A DNA stretch of 64,000 bases. It comes from Clostridia bacterium. Its GTDB lineage: Bacteria; Bacillota; Clostridia; Oscillospirales; QAKW01. Of the stretch, positions 25,863 through 34,538 are shown one piece after another (positions within the stretch are counted from its first letter, which is position 1; each line of letters begins with the position of its first letter). A program made the translations under genes and the position numbers. Location: positions 1-64,000 of the forward strand of contig JAFTZM010000019.1 in the NCBI GenBank assembly GCA_017464525.1, given 5' to 3'. Below the pieces are notes generated by a model, which saw only the letters and a program-made list of their open reading frames with translations, had not been told where the DNA came from and did no database searches.

Positions 25863-26571
25863 TCCCGTTGGAATCGGTGACTCTGGCTTTGTTGCCGTAG
25901 GCGTCGTAGGTGTATGCGGTCATGTTGCCAAGAGGATTGGTTTCGGAAAGCAGTTTTCCGGCTGCCGAATATTCATATACGGTAACACCGCCGGCAGGGT
26001 TGACCGTGCGGATCAGCCGGGACATACAATCGTATTCGTTGGTGGTAACATTACCAAGCGCATCGGTGACAGTCAGAACATTGCCCATGGCATCATAGGT
26101 TCTGCCGGTAACGCCGCCAACTTGATTGGTTTCGCTTACTACATTTCCGACGGCGTCGTATTGATACTGAACAGAACTGCCGTCCGCAAACTGGGTGGAA
26201 GTGATTCTGCCGCCTTTATCGTAGACTGTAACGGTTTCATTGCCTTCCTGGTCGATGGTTTTGATCAGGCGATCCTCGGAGTCATACTCATACTGAATAG
26301 TGTTACCATCGGGGAGTGTTGTCAGCACCGGCTTCATGTTGCCGTTATAGGAATAGGTCGTGGTGTTTCCGTTGGCATCGGTTTCGGAGATTTTCTGATA
26401 GTTACAATCGTAAGCATAGGAAACACTTTTGCCGTCGGCGTTAATGGCCTTGAGCAGATTGCCGGACAGGTCATATTCATAGGCGGTTTTCTGACCGGAA
26501 GCATCGATCTTTTCGGTCATATGATTAATAAGGAGTTCCTTCCAATTCTTCGTCCAAAAGAAAACACCCAC
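25831..26571 (-). pseudogene. RHS/YD-repeat core fragment, truncated at both ends
   Basis: About ten consecutive 21-residue YD repeats of the RHS type (YEYDLSGNLL, YDAVGNVVSETNQVGGVTGRT, YDAYGNKARVTDSNGNG). RHS repeats build a hollow shell around a C-terminal toxin. This piece has neither a secretion N-terminus nor a toxin tip. RHS homology begins near MTEKIDASG (about 26520) after unrelated residues, and ends abruptly where the palindrome at 25831-25862 begins. It is the missing upstream half of the RHS frame at 27595-29061, yet lies downstream of it on the same strand. It is GC-rich, like the flanking genome. Confidence 0.85.
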
Positions 26572-26598
26572 ACTTCATTATTTAATGAAGTGTGGGTG
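26565..26598 (-). terminator. Terminator after the membrane immunity candidate
   Basis: CACCCACACTTCATT/AATGAAGTGTGGGTG, a 15-bp perfect stem followed by TTTTCTTTT on the minus strand. Confidence 0.85.
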
Positions 26599-26649
26599 AA
26601 ATAAACATTATCCCTCTTTTCAAAATTGTATTTTGACTGTGAGAGAGTT

Positions 26650-27321
26650 TCAATTGGCTACTAACATATCAAATTGGAATTTATGAGCAATATGGTAAAG
26701 TTGAAAGAACATGCAACTTACTATTAACCATATAAAAGCAATGACCAAACAAATGAGTGAAACACTATAAGTTAGATGTGAAAGTGCGGCATTGTAGAAT
26801 TTCAACCCATTTATAAAGCAAGCACAGAAGATAGGAGTCGTCGCTATCATTGGTACCCACATGGAAACAAAATATCTAATTGATAATTGTTTTTGATTAA
26901 CTTTTGTCAGAAAACATTGACGTTTTATGGTGAAAAGAATTGTTCCTCCAAGCCCTAGAAATATGACAACAGTATGGATAGATGAAAAAGGAGTTTTTGT
27001 TTCTGCCATATATATGAAAGTGACAATGAAAAGAACAATACAACTTATTGATGCAACAATTCCTTCAAAGAGAATACCAAGGGACGGGCGTGTTTGCATA
27101 AATTTTGAGAAAATTAAATATAAACTCAAAATAGCAACAAAGATTCCGCTAAAGATCCAGTATATTAGTGTGATTTGAGGAAATGAACTTTTGAATTGAA
27201 AGAGAACCCCTGTAAATCCAAAATAGATAAAGCAAAATAAAAACAAGATGCTAAATAACATAAGACCCAGTTGGAATTTCTTTTTGAGAATAACATTGAA
27301 TCCAAACAACAAGTGATTCAT
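26650..27321 (-). CDS. Polytopic membrane protein, candidate immunity protein for the RHS toxin
   Basis: 223 residues with about six hydrophobic helices (LGLMLFSILFLFCFIYFGFT; LIYWIFSGIFVAILSLYLIF; SISCIVLFIVTFIYMAE; VVIFLGLGGTILF; a segment around MWVPMIATTPIFCACFI; SLICLVIAFIWLIVSCMFF). No family recognised. Its DNA is strikingly AT-rich compared with the flanking genome, as is the RHS tip. The first gene after an RHS toxin tip commonly encodes its immunity protein, and a multi-pass membrane protein would fit protection against a membrane-active toxin; this is inference. AAAGGA lies about 13 bases upstream of the ATG. A terminator separates it from the RHS stop, so it may have its own or read-through expression. 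Confidence 0.7.
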   Translation of the reverse strand: MNHLLFGFNVILKKKFQLGLMLFSILFLFCFIYFGFTGVLFQFKSSFPQITLIYWIFSGIFVAILSLYLIFSKFMQTRPSLGILFEGIVASISCIVLFIVTFIYMAETKTPFSSIHTVVIFLGLGGTILFTIKRQCFLTKVNQKQLSIRYFVSMWVPMIATTPIFCACFINGLKFYNAALSHLTYSVSLICLVIAFIWLIVSCMFFQLYHIAHKFQFDMLVAN

Positions 27322-27360
27322 ATTTGAGTGCGCCGTCCTTTCAATATTGTGATTCTTTTT

Positions 27361-27391
27361 AAAAAAGGAGCGGTCATACTACGACCGCTCC
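27361..27391 (-). terminator. Terminator between RHS tip and immunity candidate
   Basis: GGAGCGGTC/GACCGCTCC stem with TTTTTT after it on the minus strand (27361-27366). It would limit read-through from RHS into the membrane protein gene. The remaining bases of the gap 27392-27594 are AT-rich and show no other feature. Confidence 0.78.
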
Positions 27392-27594
27392 CTCAAAATA
27401 GATGAAATATGAAGAATCCATATTCATGTTTTGATTAAAATTAAGAATTGGATTTGGCGGTATTGCTGCTAAAACTTTATATTTGTTACAAGTTAACGTT
27501 GATTTAATTCAATATGACAATAAGGAAGTTATATGAATCCACTCCTCATAGAGCTAATTGGGCATTAATACATAGCCTAGTTTTAGATAGATCA

Positions 27595-29061
27595 TTAACC
27601 GAAAATGTTAGTTGCAGCTTGACCGGCATAATCCTTTGTTACATCTATTGCCGTTTTTCCGTTAACAGTAATGACATCAGTAGCAACATAAAAAATAAGT
27701 CCTCCTATCATACCTCCAACGAATCCAGCTAATGCTCCAACTGCATTCCCTGCTCCAGGCACTACTGATCCAGCAACAAGACCAGTCGCAAATCCAGCTG
27801 CTGCATTTGAAAACAACATACCAAAAACACCAAATCCAACATCAACGGCTAAATCGGAACCGATTATATACCATTCTTCACCATTTTTATAATTTTCAAT
27901 AACTCCTAATAAAGCATCAACACCAATAGATATCTGATCATTATATTTAATATATTCTCCGATTTTGGAATTGACACCCACAAAATCTTCCACCCAAGTT
28001 TTGCTACGCTTAATGCTTTGATTCCATGAATCCCAATCTACATTCTCGGGGCGTTTGGCATTGTCAATATAATCCATTAACGTGGTGTAAAATGAAGAGC
28101 GAGTATACTCATTAAAGACTATATCTTTAATTTGATCGTTTAGAACCTTTGGATCGACCAGGTTAGACCAATCAAAACCATAAAGTGGATCAATTGAACT
28201 GGAATTCTTATCATCCGCACTCAAGCCCATAGGATCCACATTAGAAACCGGATTACCATTAGCATACGCATAGCGATTGAGGGTGGGAGAGTTGGAAATT
28301 TCACCAGCCACAATATCTGCGTTGATGAACCGTCTGAGTTCAGGGCTGTAGTAGCGAGCGCGCATGTAGTACAGGCCATTATCTTCGGTCATAACGCCGT
28401 CCCGGCCATTGTACAGGAACGGAGTATCGGTTTCACCGGTTCTGCTGATCAGCTTTCCGTAGGTATCATAGGCAAAGGTATCGGTGATGTTGCCAACCAT
28501 ATCGGTGATCGCCACGGTGCTGCCGCGGTAATCAAAGTGATAGGTCTTGAAAGTGCCCTGCTTTTCTTCTCCGATAAGACCCAACCCGTATACATACTTC
28601 GTAACAACACCTTGGGTCTGCTTATGCAAAAGCTGACTCAGTTTTGCATTGGTGTTATAGGTGTAGTAGGTCGTCACACCATTGCAGATACTTCGAATTC
28701 GGGTGTTCTCTGCGTTGTAGGTATAGGTATGGGTACCGTCAGAGATCAGCCGATTGCGGGAATCGAAGATGTAGAAAGAAATGGGATCATTTTCGGTATG
28801 AACTACCGTGATATTACCGTCTGCATCATAATCAAAGTAAAACTCGTTGTGCTGAACCAATCTATTATTGGCATCATATACAGACTGACTGTCATTATTG
28901 GTAAGCAAATTACTGGCCGCATCGAAGCTGAAACTTTCATTGGTAATAACGCCGGTGTTGAGATCCGCTATTCTGCGGTTGCATACGCGACAGAGATCAT
29001 CATAAGTATAACTCATCTGGATATTTTTTGCAATATCTTTTTCGATTTCGATCCTGCCCAT
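27595..29061 (-). pseudogene. RHS-repeat protein C-terminal part with variable toxin tip, N-terminally truncated
   Basis: 488 residues from the first ATG. Residues 1-280 are YD repeats and the conserved RHS-associated core, with GLYYMRARYYSPELRRFINA (229-248) and LNRYAYANGNPVSNVDPMGL (261-280). The latter is the junction after which polymorphic toxin domains begin. Residues 281-488 are the variable tip: a soluble helical part, then a glycine-zipper hydrophobic region (about 402-460: GSDLAVDVGFGVFGMLF, GLVAGSVVPGAGNAVGALAG, FVGGMIGGLIFYVA) and VNGKTAIDVTKDYAG. RHS homology continues upstream of the ATG in frame (FSIYDDHQRVISTVERTAKG) until a stop made by the palindrome at 29152-29185, so the N-terminal export and shell part is gone. 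The tip DNA is AT-rich, the core GC-rich. Confidence 0.85.
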
Positions 29062-29151
29062 GGGGCCGTAAGTGAATTCAAATCCGGAGACGATCTCACC
29101 CTTTGCAGTGCGTTCTACCGTAGAAATTACACGCTGATGATCGTCGTAGAT

Positions 29152-29185
29152 CGAAAATCAGGGGACGGTTCTATGATTGACAAAT
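29152..29185. repeat. REP-like palindrome at the RHS fragment 5' end
   Basis: AATCA and TGATT arms around GGGGACGGTTCTA. The same core, with one or two changes, ends the other RHS fragment at 25831-25862. RHS coding homology stops exactly here. Confidence 0.62.
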
Positions 29186-29209
29186 AATCAGTAGAGATTT
29201 GCTCAAAGC

Positions 29210-29233
29210 GTCACATTGTGCGCACAATGTGAC
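29210..29233. repeat. Perfect 24-bp palindrome, possible operator
   Basis: GTCACATTGTGC followed directly by its reverse complement. It has no T-run, so it is not a terminator. The rest of the 29186-29411 gap is AT-rich and purine-biased (GAAAGAGAAAG) without a gene. Confidence 0.5.
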
Positions 29234-29411
29234 AGAGAGTAAGAGTAAAAGAAAGAGAAAGAATCAGATCAAAAGGTAGAGGTAGATGTAGATCAATTTA
29301 AGTATACCAAAACATGGCAAATATGTAAATATATCCGACATAAAATTTATAGATTTTGTATAACATCACAATATTTTGCTGGATCTATTGTAAAAAACAA
29401 CGAAACAAAAG

Positions 29412-29449
29412 GCCGCAGGAAAGAACGGGTTCTTTCCTGCGGCTGATGC
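29412..29449 (-). terminator. Terminator after the GH172 gene
   Basis: GCCGCAGGAAAGAAC/GTTCTTTCCTGCGGC 15-bp perfect stem just past the gene's stop. Confidence 0.85.
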
Positions 29450-29457
29450 TTTTTCGA

Positions 29458-30504
29458 TTATAAAATCTCCAGTCCGTCCCAGTCGGGCAGCGGGGGAAAT
29501 TCATCCTCCAGATGATCGGAATACCAATAGGCCACCGAGGAAATATCATCTTGCAGGGGCTGATACCGCTTACCGCTGCGCCAGCCCAGCGCCTGGATGG
29601 TGACCTTCAGATCCTCTTTAAAATAAACGGGATCGTTGATATGCCAGCGATACATATTGAAATACCGCTGAGATTGATAGATCTCATCCGTATGCCCCAC
29701 CTTATACATCCCGGAATAGGGGGTGGTGAATTCGGTATATTTCCCGTCCACATCAAAATTATAGGCGCCGCAGAAATAATCCTCGGTGCCGGTACCGCAG
29801 ACGGTGGGGAATTCCCGGTCGCCGTCGAGATAGAATTTGATCTCTCCTTCTCCCCACCAGCCGTTGGACTTGACGCCCCAAAACAGATAGGTTCCCACAT
29901 AATGGCCATTGCCTTTAATATGATCCAGAATGGTATAGTTTTCTTTATAAGGCAAGGGATTGACCCGGCGGAACTGGGCGTGAAAATAAAGGCTTTCGGC
30001 GGGGATCTTCTTTTCCTCGCAATCGATCTGATAATACACCTTGCACTCCTCGCCGAGATTTTCCAGTTCAAAGCGGAAGCCCTCAAAATAAGGCATCTCA
30101 AAATAGCAGTTGAGCCCCTTTTTAGGGTTTACGCAGATGGCAAGGCTGCTCAGCTGGCGGTATTCCCGGTAATCAGCGTTACAGAAGAAGTCCGAAAGCG
30201 GCACCTCCACCGTTTTATGACCGTCGAAATACATCCGCAGGATCAACTGGCGGCCATACTTGGCACTATCGGTGATCCAGAAATGGCGCACAGAGCCCTG
30301 ACCCTTGATATCGGCCAGCACCGCGGTTTCCCCGGCCCCCAGCACGATATACGGATTGACCTTCCAGCCCTGGCCCAGATCCCGGGCGGCGGCAGAGGCG
30401 CTGCCCTCCTTGGCCATTCCGCCCTTTCCCTTTTCACCGGTCAGATTTTCCGGAGAGACCGAAAAGGTGCGGATCTCTTTTTTCAGCGTTAATTGATTTA
30501 ACAT
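29458..30504 (-). CDS. GH172 (DUF2961) glycoside hydrolase-like protein
   Basis: 348 residues, no signal peptide. LGQGWKVNPYIVLGAGETAV, GQGSVRHFWITDS, GNGHYVGTYLFWGVKSNGWW and GTGTEDYFCGAYNF are DUF2961 blocks. The family, now GH172, includes difructose anhydride and alpha-D-arabinofuranosidase enzymes; the acidic residues in EGEIKFYLDGD and GTEDYF are near the expected active site. The exact sugar is unknown. It is transcribed divergently from an AraC regulator 93 bases away, which probably controls it. Confidence 0.85.
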   Translation of the reverse strand: MLNQLTLKKEIRTFSVSPENLTGEKGKGGMAKEGSASAAARDLGQGWKVNPYIVLGAGETAVLADIKGQGSVRHFWITDSAKYGRQLILRMYFDGHKTVEVPLSDFFCNADYREYRQLSSLAICVNPKKGLNCYFEMPYFEGFRFELENLGEECKVYYQIDCEEKKIPAESLYFHAQFRRVNPLPYKENYTILDHIKGNGHYVGTYLFWGVKSNGWWGEGEIKFYLDGDREFPTVCGTGTEDYFCGAYNFDVDGKYTEFTTPYSGMYKVGHTDEIYQSQRYFNMYRWHINDPVYFKEDLKVTIQALGWRSGKRYQPLQDDISSVAYWYSDHLEDEFPPLPDWDGLEIL

Positions 30505-30597
30505 TTTTATCCCTCCTTTGTTTACATTTTAACAAAGAAATGCTATTATATAAATGATTTTTCTTGTTTATTATTTAACATTTCTTGCAGGTGTATC

Positions 30598-31419
30598 ATG
30601 GACATTCATACTTTAAACCCCTATATCCGGGTGGCCATGCGGTCGGTACTGCCCGCAGGCCACACCATCCGCCGCATCATCTATGATTATGAGCTGATCT
30701 TCCTGGAAAGCGGGAATCTGCGCTTTTGCTATGCCGACCGGGAATACTGCTGCCATCCGGGTCAATGGATCTTTATTCGCCCGGGGATTCCCCACAGTTT
30801 TCATTGCGAGAAAGGGGAGGTCTCCCAGCCCCATATCCATTTTGATCTGATCTACACTCCTGAAAGCGAGCAGATCCCCGTCTGCTTTCAGGATCTGCCG
30901 GAAGCGGATGCCGGCCGGATCCGCCCGGATATCTTCCGGAAATATCCCCTTTCCCCCTTGGTGAAGCTCTCTTCCCCGGAATTATTTTTTTCGGTGCTGA
31001 GTGCGGAGCCGCTGCTTCAAAAAGGGTTGTTTTTGCAGTTGTTTCATGCACTGATCACCGAAAATTTCCCCGGTCTCTTTCCGCCGGCAGCCAAACAAAG
31101 CGTTGCCCGTCAGATCAAGGATTACATCGATTCCGGCCAAGGCCTTCCGGCGGGTCTTGAAGAGCTGGAAAAGCAGTTTAATTACAGCCGTTTTTATCTG
31201 GAAAAGGCTTTCCGCCGGGAATTCGGCACCAGCCTCATCGCCTACCGCAATGAAAAGCGGATGGAATTTGCCCAAAAGCTACTGGAGACCCATTCGGTCA
31301 CCACCGCCGCAGAACGGGTAGGCTACCGTTCCATCTACGCCTTCAGCCGGGCCTATAAAAACCACTTCGGCGTACCGCCGAGCAAAAAACTTTATCTTCC
31401 ATTTTCAAAGCGTTCATGA
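30598..31419 (+). CDS. AraC family transcriptional regulator
   Basis: 273 residues. The N-terminal cupin domain (YELIFLESGNLRFCYADREY, HPGQWIFIRPGIPHSFHCEK, HIHFDLIY) senses a small ligand. The C-terminal pair of helix-turn-helix motifs runs from about 165 (VARQIKDYIDS; FNYSRFYLEKAFRREFGTSL; SVTTAAERVGYRSIYAFSRA, ending FGVPPSKK). Its position divergent from the GH172 gene suggests it activates that gene in response to the matching sugar. It has no obvious ribosome binding site beyond GCAGGTG. Confidence 0.9.
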   Translation: MDIHTLNPYIRVAMRSVLPAGHTIRRIIYDYELIFLESGNLRFCYADREYCCHPGQWIFIRPGIPHSFHCEKGEVSQPHIHFDLIYTPESEQIPVCFQDLPEADAGRIRPDIFRKYPLSPLVKLSSPELFFSVLSAEPLLQKGLFLQLFHALITENFPGLFPPAAKQSVARQIKDYIDSGQGLPAGLEELEKQFNYSRFYLEKAFRREFGTSLIAYRNEKRMEFAQKLLETHSVTTAAERVGYRSIYAFSRAYKNHFGVPPSKKLYLPFSKRS

Positions 31420-31458
31420 TATAATAAAATTACTATTATGCAAAAAGGAATGAGGAAA

Positions 31459-32136
31459 ATGAAAAAAATCAGCAGTGTAATTTGGGGAATCGTACTGATT
31501 GCAGCGGGTGCATTATTTGCGCTCAATGCATTAAACATCACCAATATCAACATCTTCTTTGACGGTTGGTGGACGTTATTGATCATCGTGCCCTGTGCGG
31601 TTGGCTTATTGACCGAGCGTGAAAAGACAGGCAACCTCATCGGCCTCGCCATTGGTGTGTTTCTGCTGTTGTGTTGCCAGGATATATTGAGCTTTTCTAT
31701 GCTCTGGAAGCTCCTTGTACCTGCCATTATCGTAATTGTTGGAATTAAAATGGTATTTTCCGGGCTTTTTGGCAATAAGGCAAATGAGATCATCGCCGAG
31801 ATCAAGCAAAACGGCGGTGAAACAAAGGTCGGTTGCGCAACCTTTTCGGGCTGTAATCTGAATTATGACGGAGAAGTATTTGAAGGTGCCGAGCTTACCG
31901 CTACTTTCGGCGGTGTGAAGTGTGATCTGCGCAATGCTATTATCGAAAAAGACTGCGCCATTCAGGTTTCTGCCATCTTTGGTGGGATCGATATATTCGT
32001 TCCCGATAACATTAATGTAAAGGTGAGCTCCAACTGTATCTTTGGCGGTATCTCCAATAAAACCTCGGCGCACAAGGATGCTCCTACTATTTACATAAGC
32101 GGTACTTGTATGTTTGGAGGCGTTGAGATCAAATGA
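31459..32136 (+). CDS. LiaF-like membrane protein
   Basis: 225 residues. Four N-terminal membrane helices (VIWGIVLIAAGALFALNAL; WWTLLIIVPCAVGLL; LIGLAIGVFLLLC; LLVPAIIVIVGIKMVF) precede a C-terminal beta domain with repeated FGG turns (ATFGGVKCDL, AIFGGIDIFVP, CIFGGISNKT, CMFGGVEIK), the LiaF-like layout. LiaF restrains the LiaRS envelope-stress system in Bacillus; no LiaRS pair is adjacent here. The ATG at 31459 is preferred because a TATAAT at about 31422 would place transcription start next to the earlier ATG at 31438. It overlaps the next gene by 4 bases. Confidence 0.78.
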   Translation: MKKISSVIWGIVLIAAGALFALNALNITNINIFFDGWWTLLIIVPCAVGLLTEREKTGNLIGLAIGVFLLLCCQDILSFSMLWKLLVPAIIVIVGIKMVFSGLFGNKANEIIAEIKQNGGETKVGCATFSGCNLNYDGEVFEGAELTATFGGVKCDLRNAIIEKDCAIQVSAIFGGIDIFVPDNINVKVSSNCIFGGISNKTSAHKDAPTIYISGTCMFGGVEIK

Positions 32137-32924
32137 CCACTTTTCAAAAAGTAATTAAATATCTGGCCATGGCCTTTGCCATCCTTCTCACGGTCAGCAT
32201 TATCGGAGGGTTGATAAGTATCCTTGGTATATTCACCGGGGGCGATGCGGTAAGGGAAGATGTCAAGACTTATGCGGTTTCATCCGATATAAGCAACCTG
32301 GAAGTGAAGATCAACGCCGCTGATTTTACAATAAAACAGGGCGAAAACTTTTCTGTTGAAAGCAATTTAAAGCATCTTACAGTTGAGGATAAAGGCGGCG
32401 TTCTGTCTATTAAAGAAACCAAAAGGTTCGGCAGCACCTATACCGGTGCCGTGCTGACGCTCTATATCCCCGCAACCACGGTATTTGAAAAAGCAAGCAT
32501 CACCACCGGCGCAGGAAAGCTGACAGTTGATCATTTATCTGCCGACACCATGAACCTTGAACTGGGCGCCGGCGAAGTTACCATCGATACGCTGATCGCC
32601 ACCTCAGAGGCCGATATTGACGGCGGCGCCGGAAAGATCACCGTATCCGGTGGTGCACTCCATGATCTTGATCTGGAAATGGGCGTCGGTCAATTAAACC
32701 TGACCTCTGCGCTCACTGGCGAAAGTGAATTCGATTTAGGCATCGGCGAGTCTAATATAACGATCATCGGAAATAAGGACGATTATAAGCTCGATATCGA
32801 AAAAGGTCTTGGAAATATCACCGTTGACGGCACAAGCATTTCCAATACCAAGGGCTTCGGAAACGGTAATAACCGCATAGACGTCCGCGGCGGCATCGGC
32901 GCCATAAACGTAGAATGGGAATAA
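32133..32924 (+). CDS. DUF4097/LiaG-like beta-repeat membrane-anchored protein
   Basis: 263 residues: one N-terminal membrane helix (AMAFAILLTVSIIGGLISILGI), then an extracellular right-handed beta-repeat region of the DUF4097 type with short repeats (TTGAGKLTVDHLSADTMNLE, LGAGEVTIDTL, GGAGKITVSGG, MGVGQLNLTS, GLGNITVDGTS, GGIGAINVEWE). Translationally coupled to the LiaF-like gene; LiaG-LiaF neighbours are common in Firmicutes. It probably senses or buffers envelope stress. Ends at a terminator. Confidence 0.8.
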   Translation: MTTFQKVIKYLAMAFAILLTVSIIGGLISILGIFTGGDAVREDVKTYAVSSDISNLEVKINAADFTIKQGENFSVESNLKHLTVEDKGGVLSIKETKRFGSTYTGAVLTLYIPATTVFEKASITTGAGKLTVDHLSADTMNLELGAGEVTIDTLIATSEADIDGGAGKITVSGGALHDLDLEMGVGQLNLTSALTGESEFDLGIGESNITIIGNKDDYKLDIEKGLGNITVDGTSISNTKGFGNGNNRIDVRGGIGAINVEWE

Positions 32925-32932
32925 TAAAATGA

Positions 32933-32964
32933 GGGGGTACAGCGAAAGCTGTACCCCCATTTTA
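32933..32964. terminator. Bidirectional terminator
   Basis: GGGGGTACAGC/GCTGTACCCCC stem with a GAAA loop between convergent genes. Confidence 0.85.
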
Positions 32965-32967
32965 CGT

Positions 32968-33804
32968 TTATTTCTTCATAACCTCATTATAGATCTCATT
33001 TTTTGCCACGCCCCGATCAGCGGCAGCGGCCTTGATGGCATCCTTTTTCGCCATGCCGGTCTGTACATAATAATCCACATGAGCGGCCACAGAAAGCTTC
33101 TGCCAGAAGGCCTCCTCCTGCTTTTCTTCGGCGGCGCCCTCCAGCACGATGACATACTCACCCCGAGGGTCGTTTTCCTCATAAAAGGCGATCATTTCTG
33201 AAAGGGTCCCCCGCTGCACCGTTTCATGGAGCTTGGTCAGCTCCCGGCAGAGGGCAATGCGGCGATCCCCGAAGGTCTCCATAAAATCCCGGAGGGTATT
33301 GCGGAGCTTCTGGGGCGCCTCATAAAAAATGAGGGTCTCTTTGGTATACTGCACACTTTCCAGATGCTCCCGGCGGCTCTTTTTGGCGGTGGAAAGAAAG
33401 CCCTGGAAGGAAAACCGACCGGTAGGCAGGCCGGAAAGCACCAGAGCGCTGATGAGGGCGCAGGGCCCCGGCACCACCGAAACGGTATAGCCCTCCTCGG
33501 CCAGCAGCTTCACCAGATCCTCGCCGGGATCGCTGATGCCCGGCATCCCCGCATCGGTGACCAGGGCACAGGTCTTGCCCTCCCGGATGCGGCTTAAAAT
33601 TTCCAGCCCCCGCTCCCGCTTGTTATGCTCAAAGTAGCTGATCAGCGGCTTTTTTATTTCCAGATAATTCAATAATTTTAAGGTATTGCGGGTATCCTCG
33701 GCGGCGATAAAATCTACCTCTGCCAAAATTTCCCGGCAGCGGGGAGAGATATCCCCCAAATTGCCGATGGGGGTGCCCACCAAATATAAAACCGGCTCGC
33801 TCAT
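32968..33804 (-). CDS. rsmI: 16S rRNA 2'-O-ribose C1402 methyltransferase
   Basis: 278 residues. YLVGTPIGNLGDISPRCREI at the N-terminus and VPGPCALISALVLSGLPTGR are RsmI signatures; the rest covers the SAM-binding tetrapyrrole-methylase-like fold. It methylates C1402 in the ribosomal decoding centre. It is the last gene of the dnaD-loader-trmN6-rsmI operon and overlaps trmN6 by 4 bases. Confidence 0.95.
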   Translation of the reverse strand: MSEPVLYLVGTPIGNLGDISPRCREILAEVDFIAAEDTRNTLKLLNYLEIKKPLISYFEHNKRERGLEILSRIREGKTCALVTDAGMPGISDPGEDLVKLLAEEGYTVSVVPGPCALISALVLSGLPTGRFSFQGFLSTAKKSRREHLESVQYTKETLIFYEAPQKLRNTLRDFMETFGDRRIALCRELTKLHETVQRGTLSEMIAFYEENDPRGEYVIVLEGAAEEKQEEAFWQKLSVAAHVDYYVQTGMAKKDAIKAAAADRGVAKNEIYNEVMKK

Positions 33805-34538
33805 TCCTTCCGCTCCCTTCTGTAGATCTGCAATAATTCATCGGTCATCCCGCCGTCCTCCCGGTGAAGGATGAGGGTAGGCTCCGCCTCCAGCTCCCGG
33901 CGGGAATGAAGGATCCCTTCAATAAGCACCACCATGGGGCGCTCACCGGCGTGCCCCTCCACCATCCGGATACGGGAGGGGGTGAGATGATAATTTTCCA
34001 TGGTTCTTAAAATTTCCGGCAGACGGAACACCCGATGGACCATGGCCAGCCGGCCGCCGCTTTTCAAAAGATAGGCCGCCCCGCCGATCACATCCTCCAG
34101 GGTACAGGCCACCTCCCGGCGAGCCAACTCCCGGTGGGGGTTCTGCCCCAGGATGCCCCGGCCCATGGGCTCATAGGGCGGGTTGACCGTCACCAGATCA
34201 TAGCAGCCGCCCCGGCAAAGGGAGCGGATCTCTTTCAGGTCGCCCTCGAGGACCTTGAATCGGTCCTCGCAGTTATTTTGCCTGCAGGAGCGCTCCATCA
34301 GCCGGCAGAGATAAGGCTGCAGCTCCACCGCTTCGGCGGCCGCCGCATCCCCCCGGGCCAGCAGCATAAAGGGCACGAGTCCGGTGCCGCTGCAAAGATC
34401 GATATATTTTTCCTTGGGCCTGCACCGGGCAAAATCCGCCAGCAGCACCCCATCGGTGCCGAAGCGAAAAAACCGGCTGTTCTGCCAGATCTGCCAGCCG
34501 TTCAGCTGCAGATCGTCCAGCTGATCATACTGCTCCAT
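33801..34538 (-). CDS. trmN6: tRNA1(Val) A37 N6-methyltransferase-like protein (TrmN6/YabB)
   Basis: 245 residues. The Rossmann SAM site YIDLCSGTGLVPFMLLAR and catalytic VTVNPPYEP (NPPY, N6-adenine type) are clear; FRFGTDGVLLADFA is typical of this family. It probably methylates a tRNA adenine. The start codon overlaps the stop of the helicase-loader gene (TAATG), with GAGGGC 7 bases upstream; the longer reading from 34592 lies in that gene. Confidence 0.9.
   Translation of the reverse strand: MEQYDQLDDLQLNGWQIWQNSRFFRFGTDGVLLADFARCRPKEKYIDLCSGTGLVPFMLLARGDAAAAEAVELQPYLCRLMERSCRQNNCEDRFKVLEGDLKEIRSLCRGGCYDLVTVNPPYEPMGRGILGQNPHRELARREVACTLEDVIGGAAYLLKSGGRLAMVHRVFRLPEILRTMENYHLTPSRIRMVEGHAGERPMVVLIEGILHSRRELEAEPTLILHREDGGMTDELLQIYRRERKE

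Noticed and set aside
25870..26520. DNA-level tandem repeat array
   Set aside because: The approximately 63-bp periodicity comes from YD repeats of an RHS protein and is degenerate at DNA level.
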